DNA of 64,000 nucleotides, from assembly GCA_029248525.1 (NCBI GenBank), contig JAQWJE010000008.1, forward strand, positions 310,001-374,000, written 5' to 3'. Position numbers and translations under genes: made by a program. Positions within the stretch are counted from its first letter, which is position 1. Every line of letters starts with the position of its first letter. Source of the stretch: Candidatus Binatia bacterium (GTDB lineage: Bacteria > Desulfobacterota > Binatia > UBA12015). The notes under the pieces are model-generated. The model searched no databases. It had not been told where the DNA came from and was given only the letters and a program-made list of their open reading frames with translations. Below are positions 24,796 to 33,086 of this stretch, piece by piece.

Positions 24796-26283
24796 TCATG
24801 GTTTTACCGCCGGATCGGATCCGCTTGCGATGGTTTCGGGGCCGAAACGAACCAGCCCGGTCGCGTGGGCCATGACATGGTAGAGAGTGTTCTGTTCCAT
24901 CGTTCCCGACACCAGCCAGGCGCCCGGCCCCCGCGCATACGCTGCCACATCCGCACCCCCATGCGTCTCAAAGGGCTGGGGAATCAACGTCTCTATGAGG
25001 AAATCCTTGGAAGCAGCCATGAGGGGATCAGGGGCTGTTCGCTTCCCTGAGGAGGGCGTTCGGTGTCCGTTTGCATAGGAGAGGGTGGGGTAAGCCGTGC
25101 CTTTGGCATCAAGGCAAGGTTCGCCATCGATGCCACCCATTTTCTCGCAGAGTCCCGTGATAGGGCTTCCCCGCCGGGGGTATCCCTGAATGGTCAGGGT
25201 ATGAGAGTGATCGGCTGTGACGATGATCAGCGTGTCGTTTCCGGCCGCGTGTTCGGCCGCGGCAACGGCATCGGCAAAGGCGACGCCGTCTTTGAGCGCG
25301 CGACGTGGATTGGTGGCATGGTGACCATGGTCGATGCGACCGGCTTCGACCAGCAGGATCCAGCGTTTGCCGGTGGCCTCGAGGTGACGGATCGCTGCTG
25401 TGGTCATCTCGGCCAGCGACGGCTCATCCTTGCGGTCAGCCTCGAAGGCCAGGTGCCCGGAGGCGAGCAGTCCGAGCACGGGCTTTTTGCCGTCGAGCGG
25501 TAATCGGCTGAATTCGGCGGCGGAGACAGCGACCTGAGTCCCGGACTGGCGGGCTTCGTCGAGAAGGTTGCGGCCGTCTTTTCGTTCGCCACGAACGTTC
25601 GGGGCGATGGTGTCGGAGCCGGTGAGGAACTGAGTGAACCCGCCTCCGGCTACGAAGTCCATTCTCGCCTCGGGAAGTTGGGCCGCAATATCTTTTTGCT
25701 CGGTGCATTCTGCCGGCATCCGGGCGTCGCTCTCGTAGTCACGATCGGCGCTGGCGGCGAACGCGCCGGCCGGCGTGGCATGCGTCACTCGTGTGGTGGT
25801 GACCACCCCGCGCGCCCATCCTTGATCGCGTGCCTGATCGAAGAGGCTGGGGAGACGATGTTCCGCTACCGCAGCGCAATTCCCGCGCTCCAGGCCGGCA
25901 CCGACGCCGATGACCCCGGCCCGAGTCTTCTGCCCGGTGAGCATGGCGGTAATGGTGCCTGCAGAATCCGGGACCTGCGCATCTGTGTTGTAGGTCTTGA
26001 GCAGAGCCAGGTGCGGCATTTTATCGTAGGAGAGTTGAAATTCCTCGCCCGGCAGCCCTTGCTCCTGCCCGGCAAAGATTCGCGTGGCAGTGACCGAGTT
26101 GACGCCGTTGCCATCACCAATCATCAGAATCAGATTCCGGGCTTCGCTTTTGTCGGGTTCGACGGCGAGGCGGGCGCGAAGTTCGTTTTGACCCAGTTGG
26201 AAGGAGGGGGCTGTTTGCGCGGGTGCGATCGAGGCGAAGGCCCCGACGAAAAGAAAGGACCAGCAAATAGTGTTTAGCGTCAT
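24796..26283 (-). CDS. Alkaline phosphatase (PhoA-type)
   Basis: This exported metalloenzyme hydrolyses phosphate monoesters. A signal peptide (about 1-22, ending in PAQT) is followed by the metal-binding MIGDGNGV (residues 54-61). The nucleophile is in DSAGT (106-110, Ser107), where the canonical TADSAA(S)TATA block is only partly conserved. Later blocks are AGRIDHGHH, IVTADHSHTL and FETHGGADVAAYA, which provide the other zinc ligands. The length of 495 aa is normal. The gene faces the amidohydrolase across 118 bp; no PHO box was identified. Confidence 0.93.
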   Translation of the reverse strand: MTLNTICWSFLFVGAFASIAPAQTAPSFQLGQNELRARLAVEPDKSEARNLILMIGDGNGVNSVTATRIFAGQEQGLPGEEFQLSYDKMPHLALLKTYNTDAQVPDSAGTITAMLTGQKTRAGVIGVGAGLERGNCAAVAEHRLPSLFDQARDQGWARGVVTTTRVTHATPAGAFAASADRDYESDARMPAECTEQKDIAAQLPEARMDFVAGGGFTQFLTGSDTIAPNVRGERKDGRNLLDEARQSGTQVAVSAAEFSRLPLDGKKPVLGLLASGHLAFEADRKDEPSLAEMTTAAIRHLEATGKRWILLVEAGRIDHGHHATNPRRALKDGVAFADAVAAAEHAAGNDTLIIVTADHSHTLTIQGYPRRGSPITGLCEKMGGIDGEPCLDAKGTAYPTLSYANGHRTPSSGKRTAPDPLMAASKDFLIETLIPQPFETHGGADVAAYARGPGAWLVSGTMEQNTLYHVMAHATGLVRFGPETIASGSDPAVKP

Positions 26284-26401
26284 GGGAATCGACCAACCTT
26301 CATTATTCTATACCGTTCGGGTTGCATTGGAGCGAATGCTTGAACGATAATCGCCCGGAACCGTTTCTTTGCTGCGCCGTGATGCGCGGGAGGGCCACTG
26401 G

Positions 26402-27607
26402 ATGTCTCAAATCATTTCGAACGATCCCTATGTGCTGATCTCCGCTGATTGCCATGCCGGAGCTCGCATCGATGGCTATCGCGATTATCTGGATCCCGAA
26501 TATCGAGAACGTTTCGACGCGTGGCGGGATCAATATCGGAACCCGTCGCGGAAGCATTTGGGCAAGAAAAAAGATCTGACGTGGGGCGGGCAGGAGCGGG
26601 TAGACGATCTCGAGTCTCAGGGGGTTGTCGCGGAGGTGCTCTTTCCGAATAATGTCCCGCCCTTTTTCCCACCCGCCGGAATCGTGGTGGCGCGGCCGCC
26701 GACTGCGGAGGAATATGAGCTTCGTCTGGCGGGTGTTCGCGCGCACAATCGCTGGTTGGCCGATTGGTGTCAGGATTTTCCGGATCGACGGGCGGGTGTC
26801 GGCGTGATTCTGCTGAATGACGTGGAAGAGGCTCTCCGGGACATCGAGTGGATCGCCAAACACGAACTCAAGGGGGGCGTTCTGATTTCTCAGGTGGCCG
26901 ATGATACGGACCTCGAACCGCTCTATTCCCCGCGGTACGATCCTATCTGGGCTGCCTGCGAAGCCAACGATCTCATCATTCACCAGCACTCCGGCGGCGG
27001 TTGTCCCGAGTACGGCGACCACCCGGCCTCGAGTATGATCTGGGTGTACGAAATGTCATGGTTCGCCACCCGAGGGATGGCGCACCTGATCCTCTCGGGT
27101 GTGTTCGAACGCCATCCGAAACTGCGTTACCTGATCAGCGAATCCGGTTGCGCCTGGGTGAAGGGCGCAATTGAGCATATGGACAAGCTTTACTTCCAAA
27201 TTGCAGGTTCCGGGAGCACGGGCGAAGTCGATTTTCAGGGCCGGGGTGTGACCCGGGAACCACCCAGTCACTACGCAAAGACGAATTGTTGGTACGGTGC
27301 GAGCTTTCCTCGCCCGGCAGATCTGGCTGGGCGACATCTGGTGGGTGTCGACCATGTCCTCTGGGGCGCCGACTATCCCCACTTTGAAGGCACCTACCCC
27401 TACACGCTTGAATCTCTTCGTCTTGCCTTCAGCGATATCGATCCGGGGGAAACTCGCAAGATTCTTGGGCAGAATGCGGCCAAGCTTTTCGGCTTTGATT
27501 ACGAGGCCTTGAAGGCCGTCGCGACGAGGTGTGGCCCAACGGTCGCACAGGTGGCGGATCCCTTGCTGGAGAAGCCCAGCGACGCGACCAGCCCGTGCTT
27601 TTGGTAG
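26402..27607 (+). CDS. Amidohydrolase family protein (COG2159)
   Basis: The 401-aa protein belongs to the amidohydrolase-2 branch of the metal-dependent hydrolases, which includes decarboxylases such as ACMSD and gamma-resorcylate decarboxylase. It opens YVLISADCHAGARIDGY, with a D-x-H metal motif at 16-18. The internal IIHQHSGGGCPEYGDHPASS block has another conserved His, and the C-terminal WGADYPHFEGTYPYTLES carries the conserved metal-binding Asp. Its substrate is unknown. RBS GGGAGG lies 9 nt before the ATG at 26402. It converges on the SDR gene with a 47-bp gap. Confidence 0.85.
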   Translation: MSQIISNDPYVLISADCHAGARIDGYRDYLDPEYRERFDAWRDQYRNPSRKHLGKKKDLTWGGQERVDDLESQGVVAEVLFPNNVPPFFPPAGIVVARPPTAEEYELRLAGVRAHNRWLADWCQDFPDRRAGVGVILLNDVEEALRDIEWIAKHELKGGVLISQVADDTDLEPLYSPRYDPIWAACEANDLIIHQHSGGGCPEYGDHPASSMIWVYEMSWFATRGMAHLILSGVFERHPKLRYLISESGCAWVKGAIEHMDKLYFQIAGSGSTGEVDFQGRGVTREPPSHYAKTNCWYGASFPRPADLAGRHLVGVDHVLWGADYPHFEGTYPYTLESLRLAFSDIDPGETRKILGQNAAKLFGFDYEALKAVATRCGPTVAQVADPLLEKPSDATSPCFW

Positions 27608-27644
27608 GGGCTAGTCGAGGTCAGGCCCTGATGGTGCAAGCCCC
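27607..27644. terminator. Weak hairpin between convergent amidohydrolase and SDR genes
   Basis: GGGGCT (27607-27612) can pair with AGCCCC (27639-27644) around a 26-nt loop, and an inner CAGG/CCTG helps. It sits between convergent genes, but no T-run follows on either strand. Confidence 0.25.
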
Positions 27645-27654
27645 TCCGAGTTCG

Positions 27655-28482
27655 TCAGCCTTCCAGAGCTTTGCCGATGAGTTCATTCAGGTCGAGAGAA
27701 CCTGAGTCGATACTGCCGGCCCAACCTCCATCGACATGCAGGTTATGACCGCTGATGAAACCGGCGGCATCGCTGTTGAGGAAGATCAGAGGAAGCGCCA
27801 TCTCGACCGGTTGCGCTCGTCTGCCGATGGGTTCCGCCCATGCGTTGATCAGAGCTGGAGGGGCGGTCGCCTCGAAGTCTTTCATCATGGGCGACTCGGT
27901 GGGTGCGGGGTTCACGCAGTTGATGCGAATTCCTCGACGAATCAGTTCGGCGGCGGTTCGCATGGTAAAATACTGGGTGCACATCTTCGAGAAGAGATAT
28001 CCGTCAGCAACCACGTCAAGGTGCGCTTCGCACCAGGCAAAGCCGGAGGCTGCATCAGGCGTGTCCATCAGCTCCTGAATCGCATCCCGTCGTTCGTCCC
28101 ATCCGTGGCCAGCCGTTGAGGCGATGACCGCCAGGGCGCCTCCCTTCGGCATGCGTTTGGCGACCTCGTAGGTCCAATGGCGCATGTTCACGAAGTTGAC
28201 CTGCATCACCTCCAGCGGCGGAAAGGTTCCCGGCAGCCCGGCGCAGTAAAAGGAAGCATCGATATCGCCCCCAATCGCTTCGAGGGCTTTATCGATCTGC
28301 AGGGTGTCCCGGAGGTCGACCTGCTGGAAAGAGGCCATCTTGACCGGCGACTCCTTGATGTCGACGCCATGCACCTCGGCGCCCAGCCGCACGAGCTCTC
28401 GAGCGGCGGCTTCTCCCATGCCGGAAAAACATCCAGTGATGACAACTTTTTTCCCCTGATAGCTCCACGGATCTGTATTCAT
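27655..28482 (-). CDS. Short-chain dehydrogenase/reductase (3-alpha-HSD/coniferyl-alcohol-DH type)
   Basis: This 275-aa SDR has the NAD-binding TGCFSGMG at 16-23, an acidic residue in VHGVDIKE near residue 41 that suits NAD over NADP, Ser122 in IASTAG, and the catalytic Tyr162 and Lys166 in DGYLFSK. The C-terminal block GFISGHNLHVDGG is typical. Members of this branch act on hydroxysteroids and coniferyl alcohol; the substrate is not fixed. The RBS GAGGAG lies 7 nt upstream. It is preceded 107 bp upstream by an unrecognised gene on the same strand, with its own candidate promoter. Confidence 0.87.
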   Translation of the reverse strand: MNTDPWSYQGKKVVITGCFSGMGEAAARELVRLGAEVHGVDIKESPVKMASFQQVDLRDTLQIDKALEAIGGDIDASFYCAGLPGTFPPLEVMQVNFVNMRHWTYEVAKRMPKGGALAVIASTAGHGWDERRDAIQELMDTPDAASGFAWCEAHLDVVADGYLFSKMCTQYFTMRTAAELIRRGIRINCVNPAPTESPMMKDFEATAPPALINAWAEPIGRRAQPVEMALPLIFLNSDAAGFISGHNLHVDGGWAGSIDSGSLDLNELIGKALEG

Positions 28483-28510
28483 GCGTTTCTCCTCGTCTGC
28501 GAATCTTTCA

Positions 28511-28536
28511 CTATCGTCAAGCCGATTGACTGTAAA
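28511..28536 (-). promoter_or_regulatory. Candidate promoter with operator-like inverted repeat upstream of the SDR gene
   Basis: On the minus strand TTTACA (plus TGTAAA, 28531-28536) can serve as a -35 box, followed after 17 nt by a weak -10 TAGTGA. The spacer holds a perfect inverted repeat, GTCAA-TCGGC-TTGAC (28516-28530). A repressor bound there would block transcription. The -35 is a good match but the -10 is poor. Confidence 0.4.
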
Positions 28537-28589
28537 GCACGCGCGCTGCGAGTTGCCTGACGGATCGCCTTCCCGGAGAGTCCCGGCCC

Positions 28590-29963
28590 TCAGGCGCCCC
28601 AGGGCTTGATGGCGTCTTTGAGCTGCGCATATCCCTCGAGAAAGCCCGGTCGTTTCTCGCCATATACTTTATCAAAAGTGGCGAGTGCGTCGTCGAGCCA
28701 GCCCGCGAGGGCCGCATTGCCCGGATTGGCATCGAGATAGGCATCCCGGATCAGAACAAAATGAATCCGAGGGTCATAGGGTTGTTTCTTGCCGCCCATG
28801 GACTCGTCGCCGTCAAGCAGCCGCAGCAGCATGGCATCTGCCGAACCAAGAGTCTGTTCATGGATGGGGGGGCCGGACATGCGGTACATCACCGATGTCA
28901 TATCGCGACCGTTGCCGGTGGTATAACCCATCTCGGACCAGAGCTCCTTCATCGATTGGCCCGAGGCTCCGACTCGATCGAGGACCTTCTGACCGAAGTG
29001 ACGGAGCGGGTCCGAAACGTCGGCGAGCAGGTCGGTCAAACGATCGCCGTCGAGGTCGGTGGCCAGAACCACCACGTCCTGTGCGTCGATCAGATCCCAG
29101 AGCAGCAGGCCGTAGTTCGTGTCGGCGATATGTTGCTCAACCTGTCCCGTCCAGTTCTCCATCCCTGCCTTGAAGTCTGCCGGCAGGAGTTTGATGATGC
29201 GATCGACACGCTCTCGGTGCTCGACGTAGCCATCCACCGCATATTTGCGCCCTACGTTGAACTTCGTTCCTTCCAGCAGCCACGAGAGAATTCCGGAGTT
29301 GATACCGTCTTCCATGGCTTGTGTGGGCTTGAAGGCGACACGCCCCAGCTTGCCGGTGTCGTTGACCATCTGGAGGAAGCGACGAGCGGCGTAGGCCATC
29401 TGGATGCCCGGCGTATTCATTTCGGAGTGGATGATGCCGGTTTCGGGGTGGACATCGAAAGCGGCGCGGTCTTGGGAATAGGGCAGGCATGGCATGCAAC
29501 GGACGACGGTAATCGTTCCATAGGGGCGCACGTTGCAGTAAACCCCGGCCTGCGTGCGCAGCGGTGCGTTGCCGGACTTCCCTTTGACGACGACTCGGCC
29601 GCCGCTGCCGTCGTTGACATAGGCATCCCCGGCAGTCGACCATTTGATCGACGTGCAGGGCATATTCCCGAACCATCCGAGTGGGGCGAGGTCGAGATCA
29701 TGGCGATATTGTGACCACATCGGAACGCCGTAAAACGGCAAGCCGAGAACGTCGGTCGCCATGATGGTGCCGAGCAGTGCATATGCGTCCGTCAGCGAAT
29801 GGGCGACGGGTTTGATGTCTCCATCGAAGTTTCCACCCTGCCAGATGACCGCTTCCGGGTGCCCTTCGGGCCGAACTTCGCTGGGCTGGTAGAGGCCTCC
29901 CAATAGCTCCAGAAGATCTCCGCCATCCGCCTCGGTCCTCGCAATTTTCAAAAGATCCAACAT
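28590..29963 (-). CDS. Unrecognised conserved-looking protein, 457 aa
   Basis: I do not recognise this protein. It has no signal peptide or membrane segment and reads as a well-ordered soluble protein. Notable stretches are PFYGVPMWSQYRHDLDLAPL, TQAGVYCNVRPYGTITVVRC with a nearby MPCLPYSQDRAAFDVHP, LIDAQDVVVLATDLDGDRL and YTTGNGRDMTSVMYRMSGPP. The AVDGYVEHRERVD and FAVH-like contacts give no family clue. It begins at the ATG at 29963. It lies upstream of, and on the same strand as, the SDR gene, and downstream of the CoA-transferase gene across 190 bp. A role in the same degradation pathway is plausible but unproved. Confidence 0.7.
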   Translation of the reverse strand: MLDLLKIARTEADGGDLLELLGGLYQPSEVRPEGHPEAVIWQGGNFDGDIKPVAHSLTDAYALLGTIMATDVLGLPFYGVPMWSQYRHDLDLAPLGWFGNMPCTSIKWSTAGDAYVNDGSGGRVVVKGKSGNAPLRTQAGVYCNVRPYGTITVVRCMPCLPYSQDRAAFDVHPETGIIHSEMNTPGIQMAYAARRFLQMVNDTGKLGRVAFKPTQAMEDGINSGILSWLLEGTKFNVGRKYAVDGYVEHRERVDRIIKLLPADFKAGMENWTGQVEQHIADTNYGLLLWDLIDAQDVVVLATDLDGDRLTDLLADVSDPLRHFGQKVLDRVGASGQSMKELWSEMGYTTGNGRDMTSVMYRMSGPPIHEQTLGSADAMLLRLLDGDESMGGKKQPYDPRIHFVLIRDAYLDANPGNAALAGWLDDALATFDKVYGEKRPGFLEGYAQLKDAIKPWGA

Positions 29964-30082
29964 GATTTCGTCTTTCCGCCTCGGCACCTGCCGCGATTGT
30001 GCGAGCCATTGGTCTCGCATTCCGATCCCCGGGCCAATCCGCGAACCGCTCTTACCTTAACAGTGAGCGAGGCTTTTTCACT

Positions 30083-30107
30083 AGCGGTTGGGCTTTGCCC
30101 AAGCGCT
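30083..30107. repeat. Intergenic hairpin upstream of the 457-aa gene
   Basis: AGCG-TTGGGC (30083-30093) pairs with GCCCAA-CGCT (30097-30107) around a TTT loop, with one G/G mismatch. It lies in the 190-bp gap between the CoA-transferase and the 457-aa gene, about 120 nt upstream of the latter. No T-run follows on either strand, so it is not a simple intrinsic terminator. Confidence 0.5.
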
Positions 30108-30153
30108 TCTGTCGGCGGATCCGCCACGATTCGAACCGATAATCCTCGGGGCC

Positions 30154-31290
30154 TCAGAGTCCTACTTCGCGAAGGAGCTCCTCGGTATGCTCTCCCAAAC
30201 CCGGCGAGGGGAGACGGATTTCGCTTGGGGTTTCGCTGAATTTCTCGGCGGGCCGTGGCTGCCGCATTTCCCCGCCCACCGGATGGGTACTTTCGGCCAG
30301 GATTTCATTCTCGACGATTTGCGGGTGGGTCAGAAGGGTTTCGCGGTCGAGAACAGGCGCGCACGGCACGTCCTGGGCGCCGAGGCGCACCAGCCACTCG
30401 ATATTCGATCGATGCTGCAAGACCTCGGCAAGCATGGTGAGGCGCTCTCCCGCGTGCGCGATCCGGCCGCCGGGTGTGGCGAAACGCTCATCTTCGAGCC
30501 AATCCTTTCGCTCGACGGCGCGACATAGGCCTTCCCACTCGGCATTGGAGACGGCGCCGGCCGTAATGAAGCCGTCGGCCGTCTGGAAGACCAGATCCTG
30601 CGCCAGTCGAGAGTGACGTCGTTGGACGCGCTCGCCCTTCCAGGTGTGGCCTGCCATTCCTTCGCTCCAATGGAAAGCGATTGTGGCGTCCAGCATGGAA
30701 AGTTCGAGCAGTTGGCCTTTACCGGTGCGCTCGCGGGCGAATAGCGCTGCGGTCATTGCCTGTGCGGCCGTGACGGCTGTGAGCTTGTCGGGAACGACGA
30801 GCCGCATCATCCTGGGGCGCCCGGTCTCGCGGTCGGCTTGAATGGCGGCAAGCCCGGAGAGCGCTTGAATGACCGGGTCGTAAACTCGCTGGTCCTTGAA
30901 GGGTCCTCGGGTTCCGAAGCCGCTGATCGAGGTGTAGATAATATCGGGCTTCAGCTTCCGGACCTCGGTATAACCCAACTGTAGGCGTTCAATCGCTCCG
31001 GGACGAAAGTTCTGCACGAAAATATCAGCTGTTCCGACCAGACGCCGAACGAACTCTTGCCCGTCCGGGGTTTTGAGGTCGGCAAGAACGGATCGCTTGT
31101 TGCGGTTCGCGGTGGCGAAAGTGGCGGAGACACCGTTTTGCGTCGCGCCCATATGGCGCACAAGATCGCCAATTTCCGGTGGCTCGACCTTGATCACATC
31201 CGCGCCTTGGTCCCCCAGAATGCGGGTGGACATCGGGCCCGAAATCATGGTGCTGAGGTCCACTACGCGAATACCATCCAATGCTCCCAT
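30154..31290 (-). CDS. CoA-transferase family III (CaiB/BaiF)
   Basis: Family III CoA-transferases move CoA between carboxylates. The N-terminal GIRVVDLSTMISGPMSTRIL, GDQGADVIKVEPPEIGD and NRNKRSVLADLKTPDGQEF blocks are diagnostic. Asp168 in VVPDKLTAVTAAQ is the expected catalytic Asp. The C-terminus has VENEILAEST and PGLGEHTEELL. Length is 378 aa. It is the last gene of the DUF3604/nucleoside hydrolase/PhyH operon, 36 bp behind the PhyH gene. The acyl substrate is not known; the neighbouring dioxygenase suggests activation of a branched or cyclic acid, which is inference. Confidence 0.93.
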   Translation of the reverse strand: MGALDGIRVVDLSTMISGPMSTRILGDQGADVIKVEPPEIGDLVRHMGATQNGVSATFATANRNKRSVLADLKTPDGQEFVRRLVGTADIFVQNFRPGAIERLQLGYTEVRKLKPDIIYTSISGFGTRGPFKDQRVYDPVIQALSGLAAIQADRETGRPRMMRLVVPDKLTAVTAAQAMTAALFARERTGKGQLLELSMLDATIAFHWSEGMAGHTWKGERVQRRHSRLAQDLVFQTADGFITAGAVSNAEWEGLCRAVERKDWLEDERFATPGGRIAHAGERLTMLAEVLQHRSNIEWLVRLGAQDVPCAPVLDRETLLTHPQIVENEILAESTHPVGGEMRQPRPAEKFSETPSEIRLPSPGLGEHTEELLREVGL

Positions 31291-31326
31291 CCGAATGGTC
31301 TAGCGCACCAAAGCGCTTAGCTAAAC

Positions 31327-32178
31327 TCAGGCCGTATTGGCGTAGCCGATCCGCGGAGGTCGTCCCGCGGGTCGCGGAGGTAAATCTCCATCGGGCCGCG
31401 GCCAGGCGATCGGTGAAACATCCCCGACGATCTTTTCGCCGACCGCGATTTTCTGACGGTCGACGGTGACATGAGGAATCGGGTTTCGCCGCACGCAGCC
31501 ATCGGCGAAATAAATGATGCAGTAGACGCGGCGCGTTTGGTCGCCCTGGTTGGCGTCAGCCAGATGAACTGTGAGCGAATGATGAAATACGATCGATCCA
31601 GGGGGGGCTTCAACCCATACCGGCGGAGTATCGGCGACCAGCGGGTCGTTCACCACGTCATAGGGTTCCTGAAAAATATGACTGATATCGACGAATTTCT
31701 CGAGGCCGACGCGGTGCGACCCCGGGACGTAGGCCATTGCGCCCTGGCCACGTCGGGAGCCGTCGAAAGGAATCCAGGCAGTGATTTGCCGTGCAGGTTC
31801 GATTGGCCAAAAGGGCCGGTCCTGATGAGCGTCCGTCTCGCGCCCTCCGGGTTCCTTGTAGAGCGCCTGATCATGCCAGATGCGCACAGCATCCGCCTGA
31901 AGCAGTTCGGCGGCCATCCCGCCCACGCGCTGGTCGAAGGTGAGCTTGCGAACCTCGGGCGAATCTTCCCAGAGGTTCATGCATTGGATGAAGCTCTGCT
32001 CGTAAATTGTCTTTTCCTCGACCGGCCGATCGTCGCCAGCAGAGCGCCCCGCGACTGCGTTATCGACAGCCTCGCCGAAGGCGATTCGTTCGGCGTCGGG
32101 AAGGACATTTTCCACGACGAGGTATCCGTCTTTTCGGAAGGCCTCGACCTGCGCCGGGCTCAGGAGTGCTGCGCTCAT
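31327..32178 (-). CDS. Phytanoyl-CoA dioxygenase (PhyH) family protein
   Basis: This is a 2-oxoglutarate and Fe(II)-dependent dioxygenase. The Fe ligands are His118 and Asp120 in TDAHQDRPFWPI, and the distal His about 205 in LTVHLADANQ, with Arg about 216-217 as the 2-oxoglutarate anchor. MAYVPGSHRVG is the typical C-terminal-half motif. The ATG at 32178 overlaps the nucleoside hydrolase stop as ATGA, so I reject the GTG 9 nt upstream. 283 aa is a usual length. Substrate is unknown; the following CoA-transferase gene could supply an acyl-CoA. Confidence 0.9.
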   Translation of the reverse strand: MSAALLSPAQVEAFRKDGYLVVENVLPDAERIAFGEAVDNAVAGRSAGDDRPVEEKTIYEQSFIQCMNLWEDSPEVRKLTFDQRVGGMAAELLQADAVRIWHDQALYKEPGGRETDAHQDRPFWPIEPARQITAWIPFDGSRRGQGAMAYVPGSHRVGLEKFVDISHIFQEPYDVVNDPLVADTPPVWVEAPPGSIVFHHSLTVHLADANQGDQTRRVYCIIYFADGCVRRNPIPHVTVDRQKIAVGEKIVGDVSPIAWPRPDGDLPPRPAGRPPRIGYANTA

Positions 32179-33077
32179 GCCAGCCACGTTTCCATCAGGT
32201 GCTCTCGCAATGCATCGTTATCGACATCGGTAGCCACGCGAATATTTGCCGGCGAATTCTGCCGATGAGAAGCGGCGCGCTCGTCGACCTCGATCGAGAC
32301 ATCGGCAAACGGACATAGTTCAGGCTTCACGAGCGTGGCGGCTGTCAAGGGGTCATGGAGCGCGACTCGTGGGTCAGGCCGTCCGAAACGGGAGCGGAGA
32401 AACTCCAACCAGGTTTCCGAGAGCTTGCCGATCTGCTGTGCCAGAGGATCTCCGCCTTGCAGCTCCTCGATATCCTTGGGGAGCAGATGGGTCCGGAAGG
32501 TGACCTCCGCGGGCACAATCGTCGGGAGCTCGGTATGCGGTGCCTGCAGCACGGTTTGCACGGCGAGAGGATCGCAGTACCAGTTCCATTCGGGAATTTC
32601 GGGCACCATCCCTTCGAGCAGAACATCCTCGATCTTGCCTCCCATGATGGCAAGCTGGGGGAGTTTGACTCCATGCTGGACCAAGGCACCAAGGTTGGTA
32701 AGCGGACCAATGGCCACCAGAACGTCGGGGGAAGTCTGATGCAGCGCTTCGGCGATCTTGTCGATGCGCGCCGGACCCTCGGGCTCGATCTCGGTACGCA
32801 TGCGGGGCTCGGGATTCGGCAGGATGGTTTGGCCTTCGTGGCCAAACATCAAACCGATGCGCTCGGGGGTCAGAGGTAAACCGCGTCCGCTCAGGATCGG
32901 CGGGGCTTGCCCCGGCGCCAGGGCGAGCAACGCCTCCGCGATGGCGGTTCGAAGTTCGACATCGCCAAACACAGTCGAAATCCCGGCCAATTCCAGATCC
33001 GGGTGCCGTAGAACATAGGCGATTGTAAGGGCGTCGTCGACATCACTGCCGACATCGGTATCGATCCAAACTCGCAT
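32175..33077 (-). CDS. Nucleoside hydrolase (IUNH family)
   Basis: The enzyme cleaves the N-glycosidic bond of ribonucleosides, or acts on related N-ribosides. The calcium-binding signature DTDVGSDVDDA is at residues 6-16, and the C-terminal HDPLTAATLV (His and Asp) completes the site. Length is 300 aa. It is coupled to the PhyH gene by ATGA and begins 9 bp after the DUF3604 stop. A ribokinase gene diverges from the same operon, so released ribose could be phosphorylated by it; that link is inference. Confidence 0.92.
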   Translation of the reverse strand: MRVWIDTDVGSDVDDALTIAYVLRHPDLELAGISTVFGDVELRTAIAEALLALAPGQAPPILSGRGLPLTPERIGLMFGHEGQTILPNPEPRMRTEIEPEGPARIDKIAEALHQTSPDVLVAIGPLTNLGALVQHGVKLPQLAIMGGKIEDVLLEGMVPEIPEWNWYCDPLAVQTVLQAPHTELPTIVPAEVTFRTHLLPKDIEELQGGDPLAQQIGKLSETWLEFLRSRFGRPDPRVALHDPLTAATLVKPELCPFADVSIEVDERAASHRQNSPANIRVATDVDNDALREHLMETWLA

Positions 33078-33086
33078 ATCTTTTCC

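Noticed and set aside
26387-26400. A GCCACTG similar to a cobalamin-riboswitch B12 box upstream of the amidohydrolase
   Set aside because: Only seven bases match and no cobalamin riboswitch core can be folded around it, so it is a chance match.
30083-30107. Hairpin as intrinsic terminator of the CoA-transferase operon
   Set aside because: It lies on the far side of the gene end but has no T-run on either strand.
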